This document shows positions 16,196 through 27,300 of a stretch of 64,000 nt of DNA, piece by piece. Position 1 is the first letter of the stretch; each line of letters starts with the position of its first letter. Location of the stretch: contig NZ_QOVJ01000001.1 of the NCBI RefSeq assembly GCF_004104055.1, positions 558,001 to 622,000 of the forward strand. Direction: 5' to 3'. Position numbers and translations under genes: made by a program. The notes beneath the pieces were generated by a model that was not told the DNA's origin, made no database searches, and worked only from the letters and a program-made list of their open reading frames with translations. Source of the DNA: Leeuwenhoekiella aestuarii (GTDB lineage Bacteria; Bacteroidota; Bacteroidia; Flavobacteriales; Flavobacteriaceae).

Positions 16196-17792
16196 AGGTG
16201 TTTTTAGGGTACCAACCCGATCTTAAGTCTAGCAAATCAGGATAATACAGGACTTCCTCAGGTTGTATTTGTTTTAAAAAGTTACCGCTGTCGTATTTAC
16301 CATTTTGGTTAAGATCTACAATTACACGTGCATAATATTTACCCGGCTCAATTCGGTTAAACTGAAAAAATGTTACACCAGGCTCACCAATAAGTTCTCG
16401 CTTTACATCTCCTTTTTCAGTAACTAATTGTACGATGTGTTGCACATCTGCAGCACCTTGTAAGGTGAGGTCATATTCCCCATAATCTCCATATGCTTTT
16501 GTAGAAGCTGTAACGTTTATCGTATCGTTTTTAGTCCCGTAAAAATCAGTTAAAGCTTCCGGGAGCATTTGTATTTTGTAGGACTCATTCTCTGCCGTTT
16601 CAAAACGCAAATCAAGCTGAAGTCTTTTGGGGTATAGATTAACCTTAAAATCTTCCACTAAAGTTGAATCTTTTCTACTGATCATAATTTTTGAAGTGTC
16701 AACAGCCATAATCGGAATCGTAGTATTGAGTACAAAAGGCTCTTCTAAAATCAATGCACTAGAAACCGGCTGTATTTGCAAAGAATCTGCTTTTAGCTTT
16801 CGTTTACGCACAAAAGCTGTATCGATCGTTTGATTGGCTACCGTTCTAAAAACAAGGGAGTCTGTTTCAGTTTGGGGTTTGTACCAATATTGCAAAGAAT
16901 CCTGACCCATTTTACGCGTAATCAATTTTTCAAAGCCCTCGGGTTTTGCGCTTATCAATTCAACAGCAATACTATCTGGGTTTCCTACATAAGGAATAGC
17001 GATTCGTTGAGCAGCACCTTGTTTGGGCCTGCCGGGTTTAGGTGCTAACTCTTCATTAAAAAGACGCAACACATACACAGAATCTGTGGGCACATCAATA
17101 AAGGTGTCGTAAAAAGCGATTTTATCTTTATCGGGTTGAAAGGTGTAGTTACTCGCATCATCTTTCATCGCCACCAGCTTATACCGACCTGCTTTTACAT
17201 TAGTGAGTTCAAAAACCACAGAACTGTCTAAGGTATTGGTCACATAACGGGGCACCTCTTTATAAACTACAGAATCGCGATAGGTAGAATCTGCTTCATA
17301 CAGCATTACCGTTACATAATTATCAGGTTCTCTCAGAATTGCATCTCTAATCACACCGGTCACCGTCAACGAATCTATATAATCACCTGTAGAAAACACA
17401 TATTTAAAAAAAGAAAACGGATTGCCCTCGTTGTTATCGGTAACGCTTTCACCAAAATTAAAAACATAGGTCGTATTAGGCTCTAGTGTATCTGTGATCT
17501 GAATATCTATATACCGTGAGGCACCACCCTGAGGTGAGATCTGCGCTTTAGGATCCATAGGTGGAGAAATGATCAAATTCTTACTAAGGTCTTTGAGTTT
17601 GATGTATTCATCAAAATAAATACGAATCTCCTTACCGTTAAAGTTGGTTGTATTATTAGGTGGATCTGCACGTACCAAAACCGGAGCCGTCTCATCTTTA
17701 GGTCCGCCCGTAGGTGTACCTCTTTTAGCACATTGTACCACAAAGAGCAGTAAAACTGCCACCAAAACTAGTTGTAATTCCTTTTTTAGCAT
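16176..17792 (-). CDS. Ig-like domain lipoprotein
   Basis: About 538 residues. I use the ATG at 17792, which gives a compact lipoprotein signal (MLKKELQLVLVAVLLLFVVQC); the ATG at 17810 adds six residues. After the lipobox Cys comes a bacterial Ig-like domain of the SbsA type (TGGPKDETAPVLVRADPPNN.., ending with a VFSTGDYIDSL strand, to about 120). A long region of beta-sandwich-like repeats follows. TGGPKD-type N-termini are a common family in Bacteroidota with no assigned role. Probably outer-membrane anchored. Confidence 0.8.
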   Translation of the reverse strand: MLKKELQLVLVAVLLLFVVQCAKRGTPTGGPKDETAPVLVRADPPNNTTNFNGKEIRIYFDEYIKLKDLSKNLIISPPMDPKAQISPQGGASRYIDIQITDTLEPNTTYVFNFGESVTDNNEGNPFSFFKYVFSTGDYIDSLTVTGVIRDAILREPDNYVTVMLYEADSTYRDSVVYKEVPRYVTNTLDSSVVFELTNVKAGRYKLVAMKDDASNYTFQPDKDKIAFYDTFIDVPTDSVYVLRLFNEELAPKPGRPKQGAAQRIAIPYVGNPDSIAVELISAKPEGFEKLITRKMGQDSLQYWYKPQTETDSLVFRTVANQTIDTAFVRKRKLKADSLQIQPVSSALILEEPFVLNTTIPIMAVDTSKIMISRKDSTLVEDFKVNLYPKRLQLDLRFETAENESYKIQMLPEALTDFYGTKNDTINVTASTKAYGDYGEYDLTLQGAADVQHIVQLVTEKGDVKRELIGEPGVTFFQFNRIEPGKYYARVIVDLNQNGKYDSGNFLKQIQPEEVLYYPDLLDLRSGWYPKNTFILNQE

Positions 17793-17881
17793 AACAGCGC
17801 AAAGTAACAATTATTTTTAAAGATTAGCTGCAGATACTAGTTTCTAAGAAGCGAGAAAGCTGCGGTTTTTAAACGTTACAA

Positions 17882-18559
17882 TCAATCTGCTATTGCCATA
17901 ACAGCAACACTTAGTTTGATTCCCGGTATTTTTTGAAGTGCAATGGCACAGCCTTCAACAGTTCCGCCGGTTGTTATCAGATCATCAACAAGCAAAATGT
18001 GTTTTCCTGCCAGACTTTCTGTTTCAAGTACATCAAACGAGTCGATAACTTCAGTAGAACGTAGACCTCTATTGAGAAAAACCTGAGTACGTGTTGCTTT
18101 TTTTCGGTATAAAACGGTGTCACAATATGGCTTTTCTAATGCCTTTGCGATCGCTTTCCCAAAACCTGCAACTTGATTATACCCGCGTTCTTTCAATCTT
18201 CTGTTATGTAACGGCACAGGCACTATGCAATCTATGTGTTGGTAAGCTTCTATTTCTATTAACTCTGTACCCAGCCAGTTTCCAAAAAAAGCACTCAAGC
18301 GTTCCTGACCGCGGTATTTTAAATTATGTATAAGTTGTTGCACGCGTGTTTTCTTGTCAAAATAAAAGAGTGCTGTCGCTAATTCTAAAGTAGTACGCCC
18401 TCTCAATAATTTTTTGATAGGGTTGTACGTTGTAGTATTCAAATGAGTAACTGGTAGTGCGTGTCTACACGAGGTGCAAATGAGGTTTTCACCCAAACTT
18501 AAAAGCTGAGAACAGGCGCTACATTGATCAGGATAGAAGAGTTTAAGTAAAGACTTCAC
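17882..18559 (-). CDS. comF: ComF family phosphoribosyltransferase-like protein
   Basis: 225 residues. The N-terminus has a zinc-ribbon with Cys13, Cys16, Cys28 and Cys31 (CSAC..CTSC). The C-terminal half is a type I PRTase fold with the PRPP loop ILLVDDLITTGGT (about 187-200). ComF is linked to DNA uptake during transformation, but homologues occur in non-competent bacteria and the substrate is unknown. Divergent from the gene at 18613, with 53 bp between starts. Confidence 0.88.
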   Translation of the reverse strand: MKSLLKLFYPDQCSACSQLLSLGENLICTSCRHALPVTHLNTTTYNPIKKLLRGRTTLELATALFYFDKKTRVQQLIHNLKYRGQERLSAFFGNWLGTELIEIEAYQHIDCIVPVPLHNRRLKERGYNQVAGFGKAIAKALEKPYCDTVLYRKKATRTQVFLNRGLRSTEVIDSFDVLETESLAGKHILLVDDLITTGGTVEGCAIALQKIPGIKLSVAVMAIAD

Positions 18560-18612
18560 CTCAATTTGATTAAAAATTATAACTTTCGCACTAAGATATC
18601 AAAATAGGCTGC

Positions 18613-19494
18613 ATGAGCGCAACTCGCAATAACAATGCTTTAAAGATTCTTATCGGTATATTATTTCTACTACTGCTCGGTCTGGGTGGCTACACCTATA
18701 AATTTTATCATGAACTCAGTGCAAGTAAGGTCGCCTTATCTGAAGAAAAAGAATTGCTTAAAGAGGAATTGAGCGCACTTTTGACCAATTACAATTCAGA
18801 AATAGAAAGTAATAAACTGCTTACTACAGAGCTCAAACAAGCCCGGTCTCGCATTCAAAACCTACTCGTTCGTCTAGAGAATTCAAATTCTACGCAAACC
18901 ACTTTGCAAAATTATCGCAGAGAACTGGCTGTTTTACGAGATGAGCGGGATGCGCTTCGTAAAAAAGCAGACAGTTTGTTGCTGGAAAACGCTTTACTCG
19001 TTTCTCAAAAAACCACTGCAGAAGCAGCTTTTGATGAAACCGTTGTACAACGAGATTCACTTAAGCAACAAAATGAAGCGCTTCAAGACAATCTGGCAAA
19101 AGGTGCACAACTCAATGTAAGCAAATTTAAAACCAGCGGTGTGATCTTACGCCGTAGTGGCAAGACAGTGCCTAACGACCGCGCAAGTCGTATTGATAAA
19201 ATTGAAATTTGTTATACCGTAAATAAGAATACACTTGCAAAACCCGGAGTTCACGATTTTTACATTCAGGTTATAAATCCTAAGAATAACGTGATGGGTG
19301 AGCATGTTTCTTTAGCCTTCGGCGAGAATATTTTGATTTATAGCGCGTATCAGCAAATCAATTATCAAAACGAAGAAATTAATTCGTGCGTGTGGATCAA
19401 CCCCATGGCAGAAGAATTTAAACCGGGAATTTACCGCATCAATCTTTTTGAAAATGACCGTCTGCTGAGCAATAGCGTTATAGAATTAGAATAA
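18613..19494 (+). CDS. Membrane-anchored coiled-coil protein
   Basis: 293 residues. A short basic N-terminus is followed by one transmembrane helix (about 11-28), then a long coiled coil (about 35-165, heptads rich in Leu, Glu, Lys). The C-terminal 115 residues form a beta-rich domain (CYTVNKNTLAKPGVHDFYIQVINPKNNVMG). The arrangement suggests an inner-membrane protein with a periplasmic rod and head. No enzymatic motif is visible and the function is unknown. A strong terminator follows. Confidence 0.7.
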   Translation: MSATRNNNALKILIGILFLLLLGLGGYTYKFYHELSASKVALSEEKELLKEELSALLTNYNSEIESNKLLTTELKQARSRIQNLLVRLENSNSTQTTLQNYRRELAVLRDERDALRKKADSLLLENALLVSQKTTAEAAFDETVVQRDSLKQQNEALQDNLAKGAQLNVSKFKTSGVILRRSGKTVPNDRASRIDKIEICYTVNKNTLAKPGVHDFYIQVINPKNNVMGEHVSLAFGENILIYSAYQQINYQNEEINSCVWINPMAEEFKPGIYRINLFENDRLLSNSVIELE

Positions 19495-19543
19495 GCAACA
19501 ATCACAAAATAACGTCTGATTATCTTCTTAAAAATCAACCTAT

Positions 19544-19574
19544 AAAAAAACCGCTGCATTGCTGCGGTTTTTTT
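19544..19574 (+). terminator. Rho-independent terminator
   Basis: Stem AAAACCGC / GCGGTTTT around TGCATTGCT, with A and T runs on both sides. It may work in either direction. Confidence 0.85.
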
Positions 19575-19638
19575 ATTTTTACCGCCTTGTTTCTTCGTAG
19601 AGAAACAACCTATACCAAACACAAAAGCAACATACCAA

Positions 19639-21177
19639 ATGGCACAACAGGAAGATCATTTTAAAAAGGTAATATCACACGCAAAAGAATACGGTTACAT
19701 CTTTGGGAGTAGCGAGATTTATGACGGCTTGAGCGCTGTTTATGACTACGGTCAAAACGGGGCAGAACTTAAGAAAAACATACGTGATTACTGGTGGAAA
19801 AGTATGGTGCAAATGCACGAAAATATCGTAGGGCTAGACGCTTCTATTTTTATGCATCCCACTACGTGGAAGGCTTCTGGACACGTAGATGCTTTTAACG
19901 ACCCGCTTATTGACAATAAAGATTCAAAAAAACGTTACCGCGCAGACGTGCTTATTGAAGATTATGCAGAAAAGCTGAATCAAAAAGCAGAGAAAGAAAT
20001 TGCAAAGGCAAAAAAACGTTTTGGTGATGCATTCAATGAAGAAGAGTTTGTAACTACAAACCCACGGGTTCTTCGCTATCGTGAAGAGCAGGAAACTGTG
20101 CTCAAACGCATGGCCCGCTCTCTGGAGGCTGAAGATCTTGCAGATGTAAAAGCATTGATCGAAGAACTGGGCATCGCAGACCCGGATACCGGTTCTAAAA
20201 ATTGGACAGATGTGCGTCAATTTAACCTGATGTTTGGGACAAAACTGGGAGCTTCTGCAGAGACTGCAACAGATTTATATTTGAGACCTGAAACGGCACA
20301 AGGTATTTTTGTAAACTTCCTAAACGTTCAAAAAACAGGAAGGATGAAAATTCCTTTTGGTATTGCGCAAACCGGTAAAGCGTTTAGAAACGAGATCGTT
20401 GCACGCCAGTTTATCTTTAGAATGCGTGAGTTTGAACAAATGGAAATGCAATTTTTTGTACGTCCCGGAGAAGAATTAAAATGGTACGAGCACTGGAAAG
20501 AAACCCGCCTCAACTGGCATCTATCGTTAGGCCTAGGTAAAGAAAATTACCGTTTTCACGATCACGAGAAACTGGCACACTACGCGAATGCTGCCGCTGA
20601 TATTGAGTTCAATTTTCCATTTGGTTTTAAAGAATTAGAAGGAATTCACAGCCGTACTGATTTTGACCTTAAAGCGCACGAAGCGCATTCTGGTAAAAAA
20701 TTACAATTCTTCGATCATGAGTTGAATGAAAGTTATGTGCCTTATGTAGTAGAGACTTCAATAGGGCTTGACCGCATGTTCTTAGCCGTATTCTCGCAAT
20801 CTCTTGAAGAAGAAGAATTAGAGAATGGTTCTACACGTACTGTTTTAAAACTACCTGCTATTTTAGCTCCGGTAAAAGCAGCGATTTTACCCTTGGTTAA
20901 AAAAGACGGTTTACCAGAAGTTGCTCAAAAAATCATTGATGATCTGAAGTATGACTTTAATGTGGCTTATGACGAGAAAGATGCTGTAGGTCGCCGATAT
21001 AGACGTCAAGATGCTGCAGGTACTCCATTTTGTATTACAGTAGACCACGATACCTTAGAAGATGAGTGTGTAACAATCAGAGATCGTGACACGATGGAAC
21101 AAAAACGTGTTAAGATTTCTGAACTCAGCACCATTCTACATCAAAAAATAGATTTTAAACACTGGATGAAACACTAG
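19639..21177 (+). CDS. glyS: Glycine--tRNA ligase (dimeric class II)
   Basis: 512 residues, the length of the alpha2-type enzyme. N-terminal motif FGSSEIYDGLSAVYDYG; class II motif 2 in FRNEIVARQFIFRMREFEQMEM; motif 3 near SIGLDRMFLAVF; and a C-terminal anticodon-binding domain (about 400-512). It charges tRNA-Gly in the cytosol. Single gene with its own terminator at 21246-21272. Confidence 0.97.
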   Translation: MAQQEDHFKKVISHAKEYGYIFGSSEIYDGLSAVYDYGQNGAELKKNIRDYWWKSMVQMHENIVGLDASIFMHPTTWKASGHVDAFNDPLIDNKDSKKRYRADVLIEDYAEKLNQKAEKEIAKAKKRFGDAFNEEEFVTTNPRVLRYREEQETVLKRMARSLEAEDLADVKALIEELGIADPDTGSKNWTDVRQFNLMFGTKLGASAETATDLYLRPETAQGIFVNFLNVQKTGRMKIPFGIAQTGKAFRNEIVARQFIFRMREFEQMEMQFFVRPGEELKWYEHWKETRLNWHLSLGLGKENYRFHDHEKLAHYANAAADIEFNFPFGFKELEGIHSRTDFDLKAHEAHSGKKLQFFDHELNESYVPYVVETSIGLDRMFLAVFSQSLEEEELENGSTRTVLKLPAILAPVKAAILPLVKKDGLPEVAQKIIDDLKYDFNVAYDEKDAVGRRYRRQDAAGTPFCITVDHDTLEDECVTIRDRDTMEQKRVKISELSTILHQKIDFKHWMKH

Positions 21178-21245
21178 GTTCATGCATCACAAATATCTGG
21201 GCATCAAAATTAAAAGTACTGAATAATCCCATTTATTATATAATT

Positions 21246-21272
21246 AAAAAGCTCCCAATGGGAGCTTTTTTT
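21246..21272 (+). terminator. Rho-independent terminator of glyS
   Basis: Stem AAAAAGCTCCC / GGGAGCTTTTT with loop AAT. Confidence 0.9.
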
Positions 21273-21322
21273 AAGCTCTTTATTTGTTTCTTTCGTACAT
21301 TTAAAGACTACAACCTGTTCAA

Positions 21323-24300
21323 ATGATAAATTTTTATAGCCGCAAGAAACTGAATACGATCGTTCTAACCACTTTCTTTTTTATAGCTGGTTTTTTTCTG
21401 ATTCCAGAAACGGCTATCGGCCAAACAAAAGAAAAACCTTCCTTTGTAAGATCTATAAAATTTGTTCGTGAAGTTCCCAGTATAGCTTCTCAAATACAAA
21501 ACGGAACATTTACATCACCAGACAAATCTATTGAGCCACAAGAAATCAATCCTAAAAGACGTCAGGCAAATCAGGTGGTTCCGGGAAAAGGTTTACCCAA
21601 AAACGGAGATCCACTTATTAAGGAACAAGAAGATAAAACAGAAAGCAAATCATTTGATCTGGAGCCTATAAATGTATTTGAGGCAAATACCTCAAATTTT
21701 ACACCTTCAGATCCTACAGGAGCCGTTGGTCCCAATCATTATGTTGCTGCCTGGAACGCAGGATTTAAGATTTTTGACAAAGCAGGTAACGAGCTTGCTC
21801 CAGAAGCAAGTCTAGGCTCTCTTTTTGCCGACAATAACGCAGGAGACCCTATCGTTCTATATGATGCCCCTGCTGATCGCTTCATTATCACCCAATTTGA
21901 AAATGAAGATGAAAGCACTGATGAAAATGAGTTTGTAAATGGATTGAACATTGCTATTTGTCAAGGTTCTGATCCTGTAAATGACGGCTGGTACATCTAT
22001 ACTGCAGGTTTTGAAACCGGTGCCTTCCCGGATTATCCTAAGTATTCGGTATGGAGAGACGGTTATTATATAACCTCAAACATCCGGTTAAGCGGTGGTG
22101 AAGCAACAGGTAATGCGATCTTTGTGATGGAGCGTGAAAAAATGCTTCAGGGTTTAACTGACGTTGGCTTTATTGGTTTTCCGTTACCTACACTGCAAAC
22201 TAACGGCTTTTACAGTCCACAATTTTTCAACATTAGCAGTCCCGATGCTCCTACAACTGGCGGAGCAACTGTTGTGTATTATCAAGACGACTCGTGGTCT
22301 GGTGTAGCCGAAGATCACTTAAAATTATGGACCGTTGATGTAGATTGGAACACACCTACCAATTCTTCAATTTCTCAACCTGAAGTTTTAACGGTAACAG
22401 ATTTTAATGGTGTTTTTGATGGAGGAAGCTTCTCGAATCTCCCACAACCTTCCGGACCAGATATTGATGCCATGCAAGGGACAGTAATGAATCAGGCTCA
22501 GTTTAGGAAATTTGATGATCACAACTCGGCAGTTTTCAACTTTGTTGTCAATGTAGCTCCTGTTGGTGAAGAACAAGCGGGTATTCGTTGGTATGAATTA
22601 CGTCAAACAGCAGATGGCCAACCCTGGTCTATCTTTCAAGAAGGAACCTACGTATCTCCTACCGGTAATAATGCGTTTGCAGCAAGTATGGTTATGGACG
22701 GGTCTGGAAATATAGGTATGGGATACACAACCGTAAGTGAAAATCAGCCGGTCACCATCAACTTTACCGGAAGATATGATAATGACACAGCTGGAGAGAT
22801 GTCAATTCCCGAAGCACTAATTGCCACCAGTACCGGTGTAAGTTCTTCAGAGCGCTATGCAGATTACACACACCTTACCGTTGATCCTTCAGATAAGGAG
22901 ACGTTCTGGTTTATCACAGAGTATTTCAACACCCGTCGTAAAGATCTTGTAAGTGTTTTTAGACTTGCAGTAGATGAAGCTAATGACGTTCAGGTGATCG
23001 CTATAGATAATCCTCAAGATGGCGCGTTAACCGATTCTGAAGCAATAACAATTACGATTAGAAATGCTGGTAATTCAACACAAACTGCGATTCCGGTTAG
23101 TTATACCCTAAATGGAGTCACCGTCAATGAAACATTTACCGGAAATCTTGCATTTAATGAGACAGGCACCTATACGTTTACGCAAACGGCAGACTTATCA
23201 ACCATAGGGCAAGAATATGAGATCACAGCAAGTACCCATCTCAATGGGGATGAGGATACCTCTAACGATGCGATGACTGTGATTGTTCAAAATCTATGGC
23301 AAAATGATATTGGTGTTTCATCTATAGACACTCCACAATCTGATTCTGGTTTGGGTTCTGCTATTTCAATTTCTGTAACCGTAACCAATTATGGTCAGGA
23401 TGCACAGAATAACTTCCCGGTTTATTACAGTATAAATGGCGGTGAACAAGTTATCGAAATCTATAACCGCACTATTGAAGCTCAAACTTCAGAGAATTTT
23501 ACTTTTAGTATCACAGAAGATTTTTCTGAAATAGGTTCTTATGAAATAGTTGCAGGCACCAATCTAAATGGAGATAGTGATCCTACTAATAATGAAGTCA
23601 GCAAAACTGTAACCAACAATTACTGCCAGCCGGTTTCTAATTGCGAAGATTTTGGAGATGGAGTTACCTTACTTACCCTTGAGGGAACTCTGGTAACACC
23701 AGCCTGTTCAAGTACAGGATATAGTGCAGATCTTGACACTACATTTAACTTAAATGTACAAAAAGACTCTTATATGGGTACTTTGCAAATGGGCTATCAA
23801 AATTCTGGCTATGTGATCTTTATTGACTTTAATAACAATGGTGGCTTTGAAGCTTCTGAAATCGTTTCTAGCGGAACAGTACAAACAGCAGATACAGATG
23901 CTGTGTTCACAGTCGATTTACCAGACAATGTTGAACTAGGCACTTACAGAATGCGCATACGCGGCAAAGATAATAACGAAGATGGTGACCTTAATGATTC
24001 CTGTGGCACGTTAGCCTATGGCCGTACTAATGATTATAGCGTACGTATTTTTAACAGCCTTTCGGTAGAAGAAAATATTTTCCCAGATAGTGAACTTGTA
24101 GTTCTTGAACCTGAAAAAAATCAATTTCAAATCTCGTTAAGCACCAATACAACTACCGAAAAAATGGCTGTAACTGTTTATTCTATTCTAGGTCAAAAAT
24201 TAGCTGAAAACTGGGTCGAAAATGAATATGGAAGCTATGTCTATGATCTGGATATGTCGTACGCTTCAAACGGTGTTTATATCGTAAGATTAGGGAACGG

Positions 24301-24337
24301 CGATGGCGGACTATCCAAAAAAATAATAGTCAAATAA
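21323..24337 (+). CDS. T9SS type A secreted protein with CARDB and GEVED domains
   Basis: 1004 residues. Signal peptide about 1-33 (ending AIGQ). The N-terminal region (about 115-550) has the DPTGAVGPNHYVAAWN motif found in secreted Bacteroidota proteins with a propeller-like fold. Two CARDB-type domains follow (about 553-660 and 661-770), then a GEVED domain (about 785-910, VIFIDFNNNGGFEASE). The last 75 residues are the type A T9SS sorting domain (VYSILGQKLAENW..NGVYIVRL..KKIIVK). Function unknown; surface-exposed or released. It converges on the next gene with a 16-bp gap. Confidence 0.88.
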   Translation: MINFYSRKKLNTIVLTTFFFIAGFFLIPETAIGQTKEKPSFVRSIKFVREVPSIASQIQNGTFTSPDKSIEPQEINPKRRQANQVVPGKGLPKNGDPLIKEQEDKTESKSFDLEPINVFEANTSNFTPSDPTGAVGPNHYVAAWNAGFKIFDKAGNELAPEASLGSLFADNNAGDPIVLYDAPADRFIITQFENEDESTDENEFVNGLNIAICQGSDPVNDGWYIYTAGFETGAFPDYPKYSVWRDGYYITSNIRLSGGEATGNAIFVMEREKMLQGLTDVGFIGFPLPTLQTNGFYSPQFFNISSPDAPTTGGATVVYYQDDSWSGVAEDHLKLWTVDVDWNTPTNSSISQPEVLTVTDFNGVFDGGSFSNLPQPSGPDIDAMQGTVMNQAQFRKFDDHNSAVFNFVVNVAPVGEEQAGIRWYELRQTADGQPWSIFQEGTYVSPTGNNAFAASMVMDGSGNIGMGYTTVSENQPVTINFTGRYDNDTAGEMSIPEALIATSTGVSSSERYADYTHLTVDPSDKETFWFITEYFNTRRKDLVSVFRLAVDEANDVQVIAIDNPQDGALTDSEAITITIRNAGNSTQTAIPVSYTLNGVTVNETFTGNLAFNETGTYTFTQTADLSTIGQEYEITASTHLNGDEDTSNDAMTVIVQNLWQNDIGVSSIDTPQSDSGLGSAISISVTVTNYGQDAQNNFPVYYSINGGEQVIEIYNRTIEAQTSENFTFSITEDFSEIGSYEIVAGTNLNGDSDPTNNEVSKTVTNNYCQPVSNCEDFGDGVTLLTLEGTLVTPACSSTGYSADLDTTFNLNVQKDSYMGTLQMGYQNSGYVIFIDFNNNGGFEASEIVSSGTVQTADTDAVFTVDLPDNVELGTYRMRIRGKDNNEDGDLNDSCGTLAYGRTNDYSVRIFNSLSVEENIFPDSELVVLEPEKNQFQISLSTNTTTEKMAVTVYSILGQKLAENWVENEYGSYVYDLDMSYASNGVYIVRLGNGDGGLSKKIIVK

Positions 24338-24353
24338 TCTAACGTATTTTATT

Positions 24354-27300
24354 CTAGAAAAATGCACGCAACTGTACAGTACCGGTATGAATGGTGTGCG
24401 TAGTTTCACTTTTACGACCAAAATACGATAGATTCAAATCTAAGAACTGAGTAAGTCTTTTTTGTGCCAAAAGATTCCACGTAAAATTGCTTCCGGGTTG
24501 TAAACCTTCTAATATTTGATATGCCACAGGCGAAAAAGCACTACCGGCAAAGTCATTTTTGATGTATTTTATTTGGGCATTTAAAGACAGTTTAGAAGCT
24601 TCGCTAAACGAAAATCCCATCCCCAGATCGTGACGGGTAAGTGCTTCTTCATCCCCTATCGTATTTGTTTTTGTATTGAAGGCATAAAATGCTTCAATAC
24701 GGCAGTTATCACTAAATAAATATGAAAGTTTTGGACTTATTTCTGTAAGCGCCAAGTCATAATTACGCTGTTCAAAATTTTCTGAAATACTGGTATTAGA
24801 GCCTAGATCTGCTTTTAAATTGATCAGGTAGCTAGACTTTACTTTATGTAAAAAAACCAGTTGATGGCTGCGCAATTCATTAGTTTGCAATCCTAACGAT
24901 ATTAGATTTTTTGTTGAATTTGCTAAGTAGGTGTAACTCGTCGTATATTTTTGTTTTCCACGATTGAAGAAAAGAGAATTTCTAAAATTAAGGTTTAAAC
25001 CCAGCGTGCTTTTGCTATCATTAAACGGGTTCAAATCAAAACTATCTCCAGATCTAAAAACTTTACGGTCGATTAAATAACTCGTCTGGTTGTAAAAATG
25101 GGAAGCTATTTTTTTAAAGCCTGTTTTACCGCTCCACTGCTGTAAATTGAGTGTTATGATTTGGCTTAATTTGTTCTGGTGTGTTTTTACAAAAATCTGA
25201 TTGGGCAACAAGACCCGAATAAAATCGGCCTCATCGCTAAATTGAGCCACCTCAAATTCTTCAAGCTGCTGCACGCCATCAGCGTTGTAATCGTTCCATG
25301 TAAATATACCCTGACCTTCATCAACTTTTACATAAGTGAATTCCTGTTGCGGAAGCGTCCCGCTACTGGTTTCAAAAACCGTATTGAGTCTCACGAGGTT
25401 TTTAAACAATTTCTGATCATATAACAGCCTCGAGTTTAAAGATTGCTCTGCCTGTATTGTCTGATTCTCATAATTCAGTTTACGGTAATTGGCAAAAATT
25501 CCTAACGAGGTGTTTTTGTTTTTTACAAGTTGTGACTTAACATAATACGTGTTGCTTTGATTTACACGCTCTAAACTATTACCCCGCAAACTATCATTTA
25601 TTCGATAACGGTATCCTACCTCAACAAAAACACCTGTACTATCTCCTCTTCCTACAAATGCTTCATATGCCTGAAACCGTTGACTTAACGGATCATAAAT
25701 TTTGGTTAAGGGGTTTTTACTTTCATTGCTTTCTGCGCGTACTTTTGCGCCAATCCAGTTCTTTTTTAATCCATATATGGCGGCGGTATTCAGTCTAAAG
25801 AAAGAAGTATTTGCCGTGTCTGCTTTAGTTTTTAGATAACTTCCATTAAACAGGGTTCGCAAGTTTTTATGCCGAAATGCTCCGGAAACACTATTGCGTG
25901 ATCCGGTATAATTCTCAGCGAAGCCTAAATGCTCAAACTTATAATCAATAAATCCTAAAGCAGTATCTTGATACTGCAGTCCCGAAGTTACCAACGTCTG
26001 ATTTCCTTCAGGAACAAGCGGCAAATTCCAATCTCTATTGAATTCAATAGCATAGGTACGTTCTATATTTCTAAAATCATCCTGAATGTAATCCAGATCT
26101 CCATAGGCATCAAGCGTTTGCTTTTGCGAATTTCCTAAAAGTCGCTGCTTTACCCGAAGTCTTCCAGCAAAGCCATCGTTATCGGCATCGTTCAGGTCAG
26201 AAAATAAATTGAGATCCTGCTTGCTTCCTGTCCCTTCAAAAGAAATCGCTGTTTTCTCCGAAGGATTATAAGCCCCTTGTATGACTGCCATTTGCAATTT
26301 AGTGGGCGCAAAAAGTCGAATTACGGGTGCATAGTTTCCTTGAGGCACTCCGTTTACCGGAGCTACATACTCATAAATTCGACTAATAGCGTTCTGATTT
26401 GCCAATATATAATCACCCTGATTGACCCCTACTTGTGTAAAACGCACATTAAAAAGTTCGGCTTCAGGATCGTTAGAAAACACAAAAGCCTCCCGACCTT
26501 GAATATTCACTTTTTGATATAATATCTTGTTTTCATTATAAGCGTCAGGATTGGCACTGGGTGCGATCATTTGAGTAGCATCATCACCGGCCTGCTGCAA
26601 AACAGCCACCTGTTCCTGATTCAAATTTTGCAAAAGCGGCTGATTTTTAGCATCACTTTCAGAATATACATGAGCACGTAACTCTAGCTTACCATTTTCA
26701 GTTTTATGACCGCCTCCCGCATACGCAATAACACGGGTATAATTCTGCTCACTATATTGATATTCTACCGAAATGCGCATCTCACTCGTGATGGGAAACG
26801 TGGGGTTAAATCGCAATTCACCGGCATTGTAATCTATTACATAATCTGCGGTTTCGCCACGCTCTAACAAAACGCCATTTACAAAAACCCGCTCGCTACC
26901 GCTTACAATAAGAACGTACAACTCACCGTTAGGCCCGGTTAACTTATACGGTCCTTGATTACCTTCCTGCCCTGTAAATCTGCTTTGTGTAAACACGCCG
27001 CGCACCAGTGCGCCAGTCGCAAAAAGATCAGTCTCTGAGTTTGTATTATCTAGTCTTCCGCCCAGCGAAAGTCCCTGTACTTTTTTTGTAAAGCGACCAA
27101 AATAGGAAGTTGAATTTTCAAGATTTATATCTCCTGCTCGTATACTCCAGTCATCGCTGTAGAGTTCTATAAATATCTGATCAAATTCATCCAAACGTTG
27201 CGAATACCCACCGTTTTGCTGTGGGATATTAGCATCTTGTAAAGAGGCGCGCAAGGATACCTTTTCACTCAATTTACCGGTTATTTGCAAATCGAGTTCG